Source of the DNA: Acidobacteriota bacterium
Lineage (GTDB): Bacteria > Acidobacteriota > Blastocatellia > Pyrinomonadales > Pyrinomonadaceae
Length of the DNA: 33,414 nt
Direction: 5' to 3'
Assembly (NCBI GenBank): GCA_018269075.1
Contig: JAFDVJ010000057.1
Span: 27,274 to 60,687 of the forward strand
Positions 24,873 through 32,589 of this stretch are shown one piece after another. The first letter of the stretch is position 1. Each line of letters begins with the position of its first letter. A program made the translations under genes and the position numbers. The notes beneath the pieces were generated by a model, which searched no databases, was not told the DNA's origin, and saw only the letters and a list, made by a program, of their open reading frames with translations.

Positions 24873-26165
24873 ATGGCTGACGAGAGACTGATTCGCGGCA
24901 TCGGCCGCTGGGACCTGACGGCGATCGCCGTCAACACGGTGATCGGCACCGGAATTTTCCTGCTGCCGGCAAAGGTGATGGGCCTGATCGGCAGCTTCAG
25001 CCTGCTCGCGTTCGTCGCCTGCGCGCTGATCGTCGGGCTGATCGTCGTCTGCTTCGCCGAAGTTTCGAGCCGTTTCGAGGCGACCGGCGGGATGTATCTC
25101 TACGCCCGCGAGGCCTTCGGGCCGGCCGTCGGGTTCGAGGCGGGCTGGCTTTACTGGGTCGTCCGCGTGACGACTTTCGCGACCAACTGCAACGCGCTCC
25201 TGATCTATCTCGGCTTCTTTTTCCCGAACGCCGGCGAGGGCGTCTGGCGCTATCTCGTCGTCGGCCTGACGGTGCTCGGCATCACGCTCGTCAATCTGCT
25301 CGGCGTCCGCGAATCGACGCTCGTGACGAACGTCTTCACGGCCGGCAAGCTCGTGCCGCTCTTCGCGTTCGCGCTCGTCGGCGTGTTTTTTATCGATCCG
25401 GCGAATTTCAGCTTTGCCGAAGTGCCGACGGCCGGAAAATTTTCCGAGGCGGTGCTGATTCTGATCTACGCGTTCGTCGGCTTCGAGGCGGCGGTCATTC
25501 CGGCCGGCGAGACGAAAGACCCGCAAAAGGCCGTCCCGTTCGCGCTGCTCGCGGCGCTCGCGCTCGTCGCCGTTCTGTTTATCGTCATCCAGTTCGTCTC
25601 GATCGGGACGCTGCCCGGGCTCGCCGAATCGAAAACGCCGCTCGCCGACGCGGCCGGCAATTTTATGGGCCGCTACGGCGCGGCGTTCATCGTCGTCGGC
25701 GCGCTCGTCTCGGTGCTCGGCAATCTCAACGGCGGCTATCTCGCTTCGTCGCGGATCCCGTTCGCGATGGCCGAGCAGCGGCAGCTGCCCGCGCTCTTCG
25801 CGAAAACGCACCCGCGCTTCCGGACGCCGGTCTACTCGATCGTCGCGACGTCGGCCGCGATCTTCGTTTTCACGATCCAGACGTCGTTCGTTTCGGCGCT
25901 GACGATCGCGACGATCACGCGGCTGCTCGTCTACGCCGCGACCTGCGCCGCGCTGCCGGTTTTTCGCCGCCGGACGGACGCGCCGCCGGCCCGTTTTCAC
26001 GCGCCGTTCGGCGTCGTCGCGGCGGTGCTGTCGCTCGTTCTGATCGTCTGGCTGCTGACGCAGGTCGATTACCGGAAGGAAGGCCTCGTGATGCTCGTAA
26101 TGGCGGCCGTCGGGCTCATAATCTACGGCGCGAACCGTTTTTGGACCGGCGAAAAATCCGCCTGA
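24873..26165 (+). CDS. APC-superfamily amino acid permease (430 aa)
   Basis: An inner-membrane transporter with about 12 hydrophobic helices. The first has the family hallmark around VNTVIGTGIFLLPAKV, the unwound substrate-binding G-x-G-I-F. Further helices include LLAFVACALIVGLIVVCFAEV, VLILIYAFVGFEAAVIPAGE and FIVVGALVSVLGNLNGGYLA. It fits the AA_permease_2 group at a normal length. The substrate, an amino acid or amine, cannot be read from the sequence. The ATG at 24873 is used; the ribosome-binding site is weak. It is divergent from the beta-lactamase-fold gene with an 88-base gap. Confidence 0.93.
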   Translation: MADERLIRGIGRWDLTAIAVNTVIGTGIFLLPAKVMGLIGSFSLLAFVACALIVGLIVVCFAEVSSRFEATGGMYLYAREAFGPAVGFEAGWLYWVVRVTTFATNCNALLIYLGFFFPNAGEGVWRYLVVGLTVLGITLVNLLGVRESTLVTNVFTAGKLVPLFAFALVGVFFIDPANFSFAEVPTAGKFSEAVLILIYAFVGFEAAVIPAGETKDPQKAVPFALLAALALVAVLFIVIQFVSIGTLPGLAESKTPLADAAGNFMGRYGAAFIVVGALVSVLGNLNGGYLASSRIPFAMAEQRQLPALFAKTHPRFRTPVYSIVATSAAIFVFTIQTSFVSALTIATITRLLVYAATCAALPVFRRRTDAPPARFHAPFGVVAAVLSLVLIVWLLTQVDYRKEGLVMLVMAAVGLIIYGANRFWTGEKSA

Positions 26166-26247
26166 AACCGTTCCCGCCGGATTTTAACGCAAAACCTGCG
26201 GCCGGCCGACGTTCTTATTTACAAGGTTTCCCCGAAATACAACGACT

Positions 26248-26667
26248 ATGAAAAAATTAATTTACGCGATCTGTTTACTGGTTTTGTCGAGCGCCGCGGT
26301 TTTCGCCCAAACGATCGAAAACGCGAGCCATTCGACGATCGGCTACATCACGTCGGGCGGCACGGTCGAAAACGCGAGCCATTCGACGATCGGTTATATC
26401 GAGAGCAACGGGACGGTCGAAAATTCGAGCCATTCGACGATCGGCTACCTGACCTCGAACGGAACGGTCGAGAACGCGAGCCACTCGACGATCGGCTACG
26501 TCACGTCGGGCGGGACGGTCGAGAACGCGAGCCATTCGACGATCGGCTATGTCACGTCGAACGGCACGGTCGAAAATTCGAGCCATTCGACGATCGGCTA
26601 CGCGCGCGGCGTCAAACCCGAATACGCGGCGCTGTTTTTCTTCTTCTTTTTCAAGGACGCACGCTAA
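26248..26667 (+). CDS. Exported beta-flower-like protein with six 17-residue repeats (139 aa)
   Basis: A signal peptide covers residues 1-21 (MKKLIYAICLLVLSSAAVFAQ). Six tandem repeats of 17 residues follow, TVENASHSTIGYVTSNG in consensus, with variation only at A/S and the two or three residues before NG/GG. The tail is ARGVKPEYAA, then LFFFFFFKD. This matches my recollection of the 'beta-flower' fold family recognised from structure predictions, where each short repeat is one petal of a symmetrical beta-structure and a hydrophobic tail follows. The biological role of that family is, to my knowledge, unknown. The stop is only 4 bases before the next gene, so it leads an operon with the three paralogues that follow. 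Confidence 0.85.
   Translation: MKKLIYAICLLVLSSAAVFAQTIENASHSTIGYITSGGTVENASHSTIGYIESNGTVENSSHSTIGYLTSNGTVENASHSTIGYVTSGGTVENASHSTIGYVTSNGTVENSSHSTIGYARGVKPEYAALFFFFFFKDAR
26311..26616 (+). repeat. Six tandem 51-bp coding repeats
   Basis: Six in-frame 51-bp units begin at 26311, 26362, 26413, 26464, 26515 and 26566. They are nearly identical at the DNA level (each contains GCCA-TTCGACGATCGG or a close form), so recent expansion or frequent exchange is likely. Confidence 0.95.
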
Positions 26668-26671
26668 AAAT

Positions 26672-27508
26672 ATGAAAAAAATGTTGACGGCGGCCGGACT
26701 GCTGGTATTTCTGCTCGGCGGTCTGGCGGCAGCCCAGAAGACGCTCGTTCCGATCCTGTCCCTGCAGGTCGACGACACGGAAAAAGGCAAAAAGGTGACT
26801 TACGGCTACCTGCTCGGCGGAATTCAGAACGGAAGGTTTCTGACCGCGAAAACGGCGGCGGCCAGATTGAAGGGCGACCGGAATTTCTCGCTCGTCGATC
26901 TCGGAACGCCGCTGAAAGGCGCGTTTTCGTTCGGCGCTCTGCAAAAGGGCGGGGAATTTTGCGAGGATGCTTATTACTATATGCCGGAGATCGACGCCGT
27001 CGGCACGGTCGCGATCGGCGCGGGGGCCGGCTGGACGCTGACGCCGCGCTCGGTCAAAACGGCGAGCCTGACCGATAACGGTTCGAAAAAAGCGGTCGCC
27101 GACGCTTTGAAATTGAAGGGCCTGGCGAAAAGCCCGGTCGAGATCAAACAGGCGTTCGAGGCCGATCTCGACGGCGACGGCGCGGACGAGACGGTCCTGA
27201 TCGCGCATCATCTGGCGCCCGACGCCGATGAACGTCCGGCCGGCGGCAGCTATTCGCTCGTGATGGTCCGCAAAAAGACCGGCGCGAAAACGGCGAACAT
27301 TCTGGTCGGCGGCAGTTTCCCGCGCAAAACGGACGATTATTTCGACGGCGAATACAAGCTCGCGGGCATCGTCGATCTCAACGGCGACGGAAAGATGGAG
27401 CTCGTCGTCGAGGTCTGGGGCTACGAGGAAAACTGGGTTCAGGTTTACCGGCTGACGGCGGGCAAACCTTCGGTAATCAAGGAATTGACCTATTACTGCG
27501 GTGTTTGA
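26672..27508 (+). CDS. Exported two-DxDGDG protein, paralogue 1 (278 aa)
   Basis: Start ATG 26672, four bases after the beta-flower stop. The signal peptide is about residues 1-22 (LTAAGLLVFLLGGLAAAQ). Family hallmarks are GYLLGGIQNGRFL near 45-57, one cysteine at C97 (GGEFCED), a first calcium-type loop DLDGDGADE, a second DLNGDGKMELVV and a C-terminal YYCGV with C276. The mature protein has exactly these two cysteines, so a disulfide joining the middle to the C-terminus is likely if exported. It is a paralogue of the next two genes. I do not recognise a named family; FG-GAP-like calcium binding is the only inferable activity. Confidence 0.85.
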   Translation: MKKMLTAAGLLVFLLGGLAAAQKTLVPILSLQVDDTEKGKKVTYGYLLGGIQNGRFLTAKTAAARLKGDRNFSLVDLGTPLKGAFSFGALQKGGEFCEDAYYYMPEIDAVGTVAIGAGAGWTLTPRSVKTASLTDNGSKKAVADALKLKGLAKSPVEIKQAFEADLDGDGADETVLIAHHLAPDADERPAGGSYSLVMVRKKTGAKTANILVGGSFPRKTDDYFDGEYKLAGIVDLNGDGKMELVVEVWGYEENWVQVYRLTAGKPSVIKELTYYCGV

Positions 27509-27542
27509 CGAATTGTTCGTAGAAATTCGGCGGGTGAAAATA

Positions 27543-28379
27543 ATGCACGGTTTACGGGTTCTGACGGTTTTGTCGGCCGGACTGGTTTTGATCGTTGCGG
27601 CGGCGGCGCAGGCGAAGGTCGCGCCGATCTTCGCGCTCGCCAGTCAGAAAAGCCACCCGGACAAGATAAAAACCTTCGGCTATCTGCTCGGCGGCGTCGA
27701 AAACGGCCGGTACGTTTCCGATGAAAAGCTCGCCGAAACGATGAAGGAGCCGCAAACCTACACGTTTTACGGCTTCCTGACGGGCCAAACGGGCGCCGGG
27801 ACGCTTGGCGAGCTCCGGCCGGACGACGTCTGCCCGGAAAATCTCGACGTCCGGCTGCCGACGGCTTTTACGGCCGATCTCGCCGTCGGCGCGGCGGCCG
27901 GCTGGCCGGTCGTCCCGCGCGTCGCGAAACGGCTGCTGAGGTATTCGGCCGCCGACCGCCGCGCCGTCGCCGACACGTTGAAAAAGCTCGGTCTCAGAAA
28001 AAGCGATGTCGTCATCAAGGAGGCGTTTCGCGTCGATCTCGACGGCAACGGGACGGACGAGATCGTGCTGACGGCCGAAAAGATCTACCGGATCGATTGG
28101 TCGCTGGCCGGTCTCCGCAGCTATTCGTTCGTGCTGATCCGGCAGCGCGCCGGCGCGAAATGGCGAAACATCCTGGTCCACGAGACCTACCGGAAAAAAA
28201 AGGACGACGTTTTCTGGGGCGAATATTCGGTCTGGAGCATCGGCGATCTCGACGGCGACGGCCGGATGGAGCTCGTCGTCGGGATCGGCGGCTGGGAAGA
28301 GGCGTGGATCAAGACGTTTGCCTACAGGGACGGAAAAGTTACGGAAATCTGGGAACTGGCGCATTACTGCGGGGTTTGA
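27543..28379 (+). CDS. Exported two-DxDGDG protein, paralogue 2 (278 aa)
   Basis: ATG 27543 is chosen because a signal peptide follows (RVLTVLSAGLVLIVAAAAQA). An in-frame GTG at 27501 overlaps the previous gene and adds a charged lead. It has the same hallmarks as its neighbours: GYLLGGVENGRYV, cysteines at C97 (DDVCPEN) and C276 (HYCGV) and no others in the mature part, loops DLDGNGTDEIVL and DLDGDGRMELVV. The length equals that of paralogue 1. It also has a W-rich segment (GGWEEAW) just after the second loop. The gap to paralogue 1 is 34 bases and to paralogue 3 is 13 bases. Confidence 0.85.
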   Translation: MHGLRVLTVLSAGLVLIVAAAAQAKVAPIFALASQKSHPDKIKTFGYLLGGVENGRYVSDEKLAETMKEPQTYTFYGFLTGQTGAGTLGELRPDDVCPENLDVRLPTAFTADLAVGAAAGWPVVPRVAKRLLRYSAADRRAVADTLKKLGLRKSDVVIKEAFRVDLDGNGTDEIVLTAEKIYRIDWSLAGLRSYSFVLIRQRAGAKWRNILVHETYRKKKDDVFWGEYSVWSIGDLDGDGRMELVVGIGGWEEAWIKTFAYRDGKVTEIWELAHYCGV

Positions 28380-28392
28380 AAAGGAGGGACTT

Positions 28393-29187
28393 ATGAAATT
28401 TACGACAGCGATTATTCTGACGGTGCTGTGCGCCGCGGCGGCGTTCGGGCAAAAGGGCGTCGTCCCGTTCATCGACGTCAAGAGCGGCGGGCTGCTGGGC
28501 GGCTTCGAAAACGGCCGGTTTCTCGACGCGAAGACGACGTTCGGGAAACTGAAGGGCGAGCAAAGCTACACGCTTTTCGGCATCAAGGGTAAGGTCGGCG
28601 AGGCGACCGTGACCGTCGAAGCGCCCGACGAGCCGTGCGACGAGTTTTATTACGGGAAGATCGAGCTCGACGTCAAACAGGGCCTCGCGATCGGCGCGAA
28701 CCGCAGCTGGAACCCGGTGCCGCGTCCGCCGCGCGCGATCGATCTGCGCGATAAAACCTATCTCGGCGTCGTTTCCGGCATCCTCCGCGCGAAGGGCCAG
28801 CCGAAGGCGAGGGCGGTGCTCGAACAGGCCGTCAAGGTCGATCTCGACGGCGACGGAACCGACGAAGTGATTCTGACGGCGAGCTCCTACGCCGGGAACA
28901 TCAAGCCGAGCGCGGCGCCGAACGATTATTCGTTCGTCGTCGTCCGCAAAGTGGTCGGCGGCCGGGCGCGGAACATTTTTCTGGCGGAAGAATACGTCAA
29001 AAAGGCGATCGAATTCGGCGCGCCGAGCCGGTTCGAGGTCTCGGCGATCGCCGATCTCGACGGCGACGGGAAAATGGAGATCGTCGTTTACGGCGAGTAT
29101 TACGAGGGCAGCGGCGCGAGCGTTTACCGGATCAATGGCGCGAAGGCGGCCGAAATCAAACTGCTCGAAACCGGCTGCGGAGTCTGA
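28393..29187 (+). CDS. Exported two-DxDGDG protein, paralogue 3 (264 aa)
   Basis: ATG 28393 has a strong ribosome-binding site (AAGGAGGGACTT). The signal peptide is about residues 1-20 (TTAIILTVLCAAAAFGQ). GGLLGGFENGRFL, C82 (DEPCDEF), loops DLDGDGTDEVIL and DLDGDGKMEIVV, and C-terminal TGCGV (C262) match the two genes before it. The mature protein again has only two cysteines. It is shorter near the N-terminus, lacking the segment before GGLLGG. It is the last member of the triple tandem; the next gene starts after a 98-base gap. Confidence 0.85.
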   Translation: MKFTTAIILTVLCAAAAFGQKGVVPFIDVKSGGLLGGFENGRFLDAKTTFGKLKGEQSYTLFGIKGKVGEATVTVEAPDEPCDEFYYGKIELDVKQGLAIGANRSWNPVPRPPRAIDLRDKTYLGVVSGILRAKGQPKARAVLEQAVKVDLDGDGTDEVILTASSYAGNIKPSAAPNDYSFVVVRKVVGGRARNIFLAEEYVKKAIEFGAPSRFEVSAIADLDGDGKMEIVVYGEYYEGSGASVYRINGAKAAEIKLLETGCGV

Positions 29188-29285
29188 CGGGCGCGAACCG
29201 TCGTGAAATGCTTTTGGCCGTTTTTTCACTTTAATTTAGATGGAATTCGCAAATTCCCGAAAATTATCTGGAGAGGAAACGATAA

Positions 29286-30509
29286 ATGACAATTACACGA
29301 CGGTTCGTTTTTCCGGCGGCGCTGATGCTGGCGCTCGCGCCGGCGATTTTCGCGCAGATCACGATCAAGCTGCCGAAGGTCAACCAGCCGAAACCGACGC
29401 CGACGCCGGCCGCGACGCCGACCCGGCCGACGACCCTGAACAATCCGACAAGCGGCAATTCAAACAATAACCCGACCAGCGGAAGCACGATGTCCGGCGC
29501 GGCCGATTTCCCGAAACCGCCGGTCGCGACCGACCAGCCGGTTTTTTTGAAAAACACGCTCGACGTCCGCGTCGACACCGACGAGCGCTACTGGAAGATG
29601 CCGCAGGAATCGAACTACACGAGCTGGATCCCGCAGGTCAGATTTCGGGTCTTTTACAGCGGCCCGCCGACGCTGAGCTACAAGGTCGAGTATTTCGACG
29701 CCGCCGGCAAGCCGTGGTTCACCGAAAACGTCAAACAGACCGCGCGCGAAAATTCGCTCAACCTGACCGAAATCTCGTCCGACCGCCCGGTCGGCCGGTT
29801 CGACGGCAAAGCGACGATCGCGACCGGCACCCACGGCGTCAAGATCACCAACGCGGCCAACGGCGAGACGGTTTTCGAAGGCAAATTCAAGGTCGGAAAA
29901 TTCAAGTACGGCCCGACGATCGCGATGTTCAAGAACACCTATTCGTTTTACGTCGAGCAGGACTGGAATCTCCCGATCGGCTACGTCTGGCTGGCCTCCC
30001 GGCAGGATTGGGCGAACCCGTTTCTGGTGACGAGTATGTGGATCAAGGGCGATCTGCGGCTCGACGATCTCGAAGCGAAGCTGTTCTACAACGGCGCCGA
30101 GATCGCGACGACGAAGGATATGGGCGAGATCTTCGCGGGCCAGACGCGGTTTCCGAATCACAATGAGGACAAAAATCTGGCGCAGTGGACGCAGTACGAT
30201 TTCGGTTGGTACAAGATTCGCGTCAATTTCGGCAACAGCGGGAAGAAATACCCGCAGGCGAAATTCCTCAATCAGCTGCCCGGCGATTTCGTCGTCAAGG
30301 TCTTTCACAAGGGCGTGCAGGTCCGCGAAACGAGCTTCAGCGTCGGCGCGAACGGCTTCGTCGACAACGGCGTCGCCGGCCGGAACAAGCTCGGCGACGA
30401 CAAGATCATCGTCCCGGTCAGGATTATGGGCGCCGAGAAATACAACGCGGCGGCGTGGAAAACGGACGCCTTTTACGGCAACCCGCTGACCGGCTTTACC
30501 GCTCCGTGA
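29286..30509 (+). CDS. Exported protein of unknown function with Pro/Thr- and Asn-rich linker (407 aa)
   Basis: The start has a GGAGAGG site about 10 bases upstream. Residues 1-23 are a signal peptide (FPAALMLALAPAIFAQ). Residues about 30-75 are a flexible linker rich in P, T, N, G and S (PKPTPTPAATPT, NSNNNPTSGS). The rest, about 330 residues, is soluble, rich in aromatic and beta-forming residues (RYWKMPQESNYTSWIPQVRF, YKVEYFDAAGKPWF, FYVEQDWNLPIGYVWLASRQDW) and has no recognised enzyme motif. It could be a beta-sandwich surface or binding protein. It lies 98 bases after paralogue 3 and may belong to the same transcription unit. Its 3' end overlaps the convergent coaX gene by 14 bases. Confidence 0.8.
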   Translation: MTITRRFVFPAALMLALAPAIFAQITIKLPKVNQPKPTPTPAATPTRPTTLNNPTSGNSNNNPTSGSTMSGAADFPKPPVATDQPVFLKNTLDVRVDTDERYWKMPQESNYTSWIPQVRFRVFYSGPPTLSYKVEYFDAAGKPWFTENVKQTARENSLNLTEISSDRPVGRFDGKATIATGTHGVKITNAANGETVFEGKFKVGKFKYGPTIAMFKNTYSFYVEQDWNLPIGYVWLASRQDWANPFLVTSMWIKGDLRLDDLEAKLFYNGAEIATTKDMGEIFAGQTRFPNHNEDKNLAQWTQYDFGWYKIRVNFGNSGKKYPQAKFLNQLPGDFVVKVFHKGVQVRETSFSVGANGFVDNGVAGRNKLGDDKIIVPVRIMGAEKYNAAAWKTDAFYGNPLTGFTAP

Positions 30510-31272
30510 CGGCGGCGGGATTTTTCGACTGATTTCGCTCGTAGAGACGGCGGAGGCCGTCGAGCATCAGGTTTTCGTCGACGGTTTCGATCAGCGGGCA
30601 GTCGGCGGCGATGAGGCCGGCGAAGCCGCCGGTCGCGACGATCCGCGCCGGCTCGCCGAGCTCGTCCAGCATTCTTCGCAAAATCCCCTCCGTGAGCCCG
30701 ACGTAGCCGTAGAAAACGCCGGCCTGGATCGAGCCGACGGTCGTCCGGCCGATCACCGATTCGGGCCGGCGCAGCTCGACGCGCGGCAGTTTCGAGGTCT
30801 TGATGTGGAGCGCCTCGGACAGCGTGTTAGGGCCGGGCGTGATGACGCCGCCGAGATATTCGCCGGCGGCGCTGACGGCGTCGATCGTCGTCGCCGTCCC
30901 GAAATCGCCGACGATCACCGGCGCGCCGTATTTTTCGCGGGCCGCGAACGCCGCGACGAGCCGGTCGACGCCGAGGTTTTCGGGCGGGGAATAACGGATC
31001 ACGAGGCCGAAATCCGAACGGTTGTCGACGAAGACGGGCGTCTGATTGAAATGATTTTCGCCGAGCGCGCGAAAGGCGGCGTCGAGCTCGGGGACGACCG
31101 ACGATACGACGATCGCCGAAAAACGGCCGTCGAACTCCTCGTCGATCGAGGCGCGGATCTCGTCGGCGGTCCGGCCGCGAAGCGTCGGGATCGTGTGGCG
31201 GCGAACGAGCGTTTCCCCGTCGAAGGCTCCGAATTTGGTCGAGGAATTGCCGATGTCGATGGCGAGCAGCAT
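30496..31272 (-). CDS. coaX: Type III pantothenate kinase (258 aa)
   Basis: Phosphorylates pantothenate, the first step of coenzyme A synthesis, in the cytosol. It is of the ASKHA fold with normal length. Motifs are DIGNS at 6-10 (ATP phosphate loop), NLGVDR at 99-104, GDFGTATTID at 122-131 with the catalytic region, GGVITPG near 140 and ATGGFAGLI near the C-terminus. CoaX is often found near birA in other bacteria, and here birA lies about 1.3 kb upstream on the same strand. No strong ribosome-binding site precedes ATG 31272. The end overlaps the 3' end of the plus-strand gene at 30509. Confidence 0.97.
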   Translation of the reverse strand: MLLAIDIGNSSTKFGAFDGETLVRRHTIPTLRGRTADEIRASIDEEFDGRFSAIVVSSVVPELDAAFRALGENHFNQTPVFVDNRSDFGLVIRYSPPENLGVDRLVAAFAAREKYGAPVIVGDFGTATTIDAVSAAGEYLGGVITPGPNTLSEALHIKTSKLPRVELRRPESVIGRTTVGSIQAGVFYGYVGLTEGILRRMLDELGEPARIVATGGFAGLIAADCPLIETVDENLMLDGLRRLYERNQSKNPAAVTER

Positions 31273-31280
31273 TCTTAAAG

Positions 31281-31369
31281 GTGGAAAAGTGAAAAAGTTG
31301 AAAAGTGAAAAAGTCGGTTGGAAGTATTAACCCCAACTTTTTCACTTTTTCACTTTTTCACTTTTCCAC
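31281..31369. repeat. Long AT-rich inverted repeat between coaX and its upstream neighbour
   Basis: Arms 31281-31314 and 31336-31369 are 34 bases each and pair except at two adjacent positions. Each arm is made of AAAAAGTG-like units (period 7-8). The 21-base loop can form a further GGTT/AACC stem. On the transcript of the minus-strand operon it would form a very stable stem-loop between the 107-residue gene and coaX. It has no clean U-run, so it is not a standard terminator. Confidence 0.85.
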
Positions 31370-31376
31370 TTTAATG

Positions 31377-31700
31377 TCATCCCTGCAGCGGCAGGCCGTC
31401 GTAGACGATCCGCCAGCCGTTTTGGTGGCTGGTCCGCAGGCTCTTGTTGAACCATTCGAGGGCTTTTTCCGGGGTGTCGTAAACCTGGACCGACGGCTGC
31501 GCCTCGCGCGGGTCGACGCGGCAGATCGCGCCGCCCTCGTTGGCCGTTTTCACGCACAGCAGCGCGATCATATTGTTTTTCGACAAAACGGCCGTCCGGA
31601 CGAAGACGTCTTCGTCCTCGACTTCCTCGAATTCGTCGAAATCGGGCTCGAAATGTTCGAATCCGAGGTCTTCGCTGTCAAAATCAAATTCGTTGTTCAT
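31377..31700 (-). CDS. Small acidic protein of unknown function (107 aa)
   Basis: The first 32 residues are extremely acidic with repeated D/E-F pairs (NNEFDFDSEDLGFEHF, FDEFEEVEDEDVF). The remaining 75 look like a compact alpha/beta domain: VRTAVLSKNNMIALLCVKTA, VDPREAQPSVQVYDTPEKAL, WFNKSLRTSHQNGWRIVYDG. No signal peptide or membrane segment, so cytosolic. I recognise no family. The position between birA-vanW and coaX and the compact fold suggest a real conserved gene. Confidence 0.75.
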   Translation of the reverse strand: MNNEFDFDSEDLGFEHFEPDFDEFEEVEDEDVFVRTAVLSKNNMIALLCVKTANEGGAICRVDPREAQPSVQVYDTPEKALEWFNKSLRTSHQNGWRIVYDGLPLQG

Positions 31701-31716
31701 AATTTTACCGAATTGT

Positions 31717-31746
31717 ATCTTAACTTTTTTTGGGAGTTTTTGACAA
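31717..31746 (-). promoter_or_regulatory. Possible sigma-70 promoter for the 107-residue gene
   Basis: Minus-strand TTGTCA (31741-31746) and TAAGAT (31717-31722) are separated by 18 bases. That is five of six and four of six consensus positions. It lies 17 bases before the start codon of the gene at 31377-31700. Confidence 0.4.
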
Positions 31747-31770
31747 TACGGGCGAAAATGCGGGCTGTTT

Positions 31771-32589
31771 TCACTGTTCGCAGGGCAGGCAGTCGGGAGC
31801 GAGATCGTATTTGACCTCGGCGAAATTTTTGACCAGCAGCTCTTCGGCGACGCGGTTGCCGGTGCGGCGGTCGATGAGCTCGCGCCAGATCTCGTTCTGC
31901 CGGTAATTGCGGCCGTTCTGGCTCAGAAAACGATGATTCTTCTCGAAGACGTGATAGGTGTTCGGGAGCTGCGCGTCGCTCAGCAGCGAGCCTTTGAGAT
32001 GCTCGTCGGTGAGCCGCAGGCGGAGCTGGAAAGTCGTTTCGGTCGGATTGAAAAAACGCAGGTCGATGTAGTTGTAAAAAACGCTCGCGCCGCTGCCGAA
32101 CGGCAGCACGCGGCGGTCGTCGGGAAACGGGTCGAAGCTGTGATGATGCCGCTCGGCGATCCGGAGCGGCGAGTGAAAGGCCATCCACAGAAGCAGGTTC
32201 GCGAGCTGGCAGAGGCCGCCGCCGATGCCGGTCCGGATCTCGCCGCGCGAGAGCTGGAGGCCTTCGAGATAGCCCTTGTCGGCGGTCGTCTGCCCGACGC
32301 GCCGCCAGAACGAGAAAGTCTCGCCCGGCCGGATCAGCAGTCCGTCGATCGTCCGGTGCGCGATGTCGAGGTTGACGACCTTGTTTTCCTGAAAGCGCAT
32401 ATCGAGCGAGCCGAGCCGGCGGCGGAGCAGCGATTGATGATTTTTGACCGTGAAGGGAAGCGATTCGGTCTGCCGCTCGGCGGCGAACGCGACGCCCTGC
32501 CGGGCATCGCGAATCTTCCGCGCGAGCCGGAGCTGCCAGATTCGCGTATGATAAAAAATCGGATGAATCTCCGAAAGCCTTCGTTTCAT
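31771..32589 (-). CDS. VanW-family protein (272 aa)
   Basis: The VanW core is clear: FQENKVVNLDIAHRTIDGLL, IRPGETFSFWRRVG, GYLEGLQL, GIGGGLCQLANLLLWMAFHS and AERHHHSFDPFPDD. VanW was named from vancomycin-resistance gene clusters, but its biochemical role is not settled and most members are outside such clusters. There is no evidence of resistance function here. No signal peptide is obvious; the N-terminus is basic. Its start overlaps the birA stop (ATGA at 32586-32589), so it is translationally coupled to birA. The C-terminus ends in CLPCEQ, a possible redox or metal pair. Confidence 0.88.
   Translation of the reverse strand: MKRRLSEIHPIFYHTRIWQLRLARKIRDARQGVAFAAERQTESLPFTVKNHQSLLRRRLGSLDMRFQENKVVNLDIAHRTIDGLLIRPGETFSFWRRVGQTTADKGYLEGLQLSRGEIRTGIGGGLCQLANLLLWMAFHSPLRIAERHHHSFDPFPDDRRVLPFGSGASVFYNYIDLRFFNPTETTFQLRLRLTDEHLKGSLLSDAQLPNTYHVFEKNHRFLSQNGRNYRQNEIWRELIDRRTGNRVAEELLVKNFAEVKYDLAPDCLPCEQ

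Noticed and set aside
26311..26616. CRISPR-like regular repeats
   Set aside because: The 51-bp units are contiguous, in frame and coding for the 17-residue repeats; there are no spacers.
31771..32589. Vancomycin resistance determinant
   Set aside because: Only the VanW-like gene is present; no vanH, vanA, vanX or sensor genes. VanW family genes are common outside resistance clusters.
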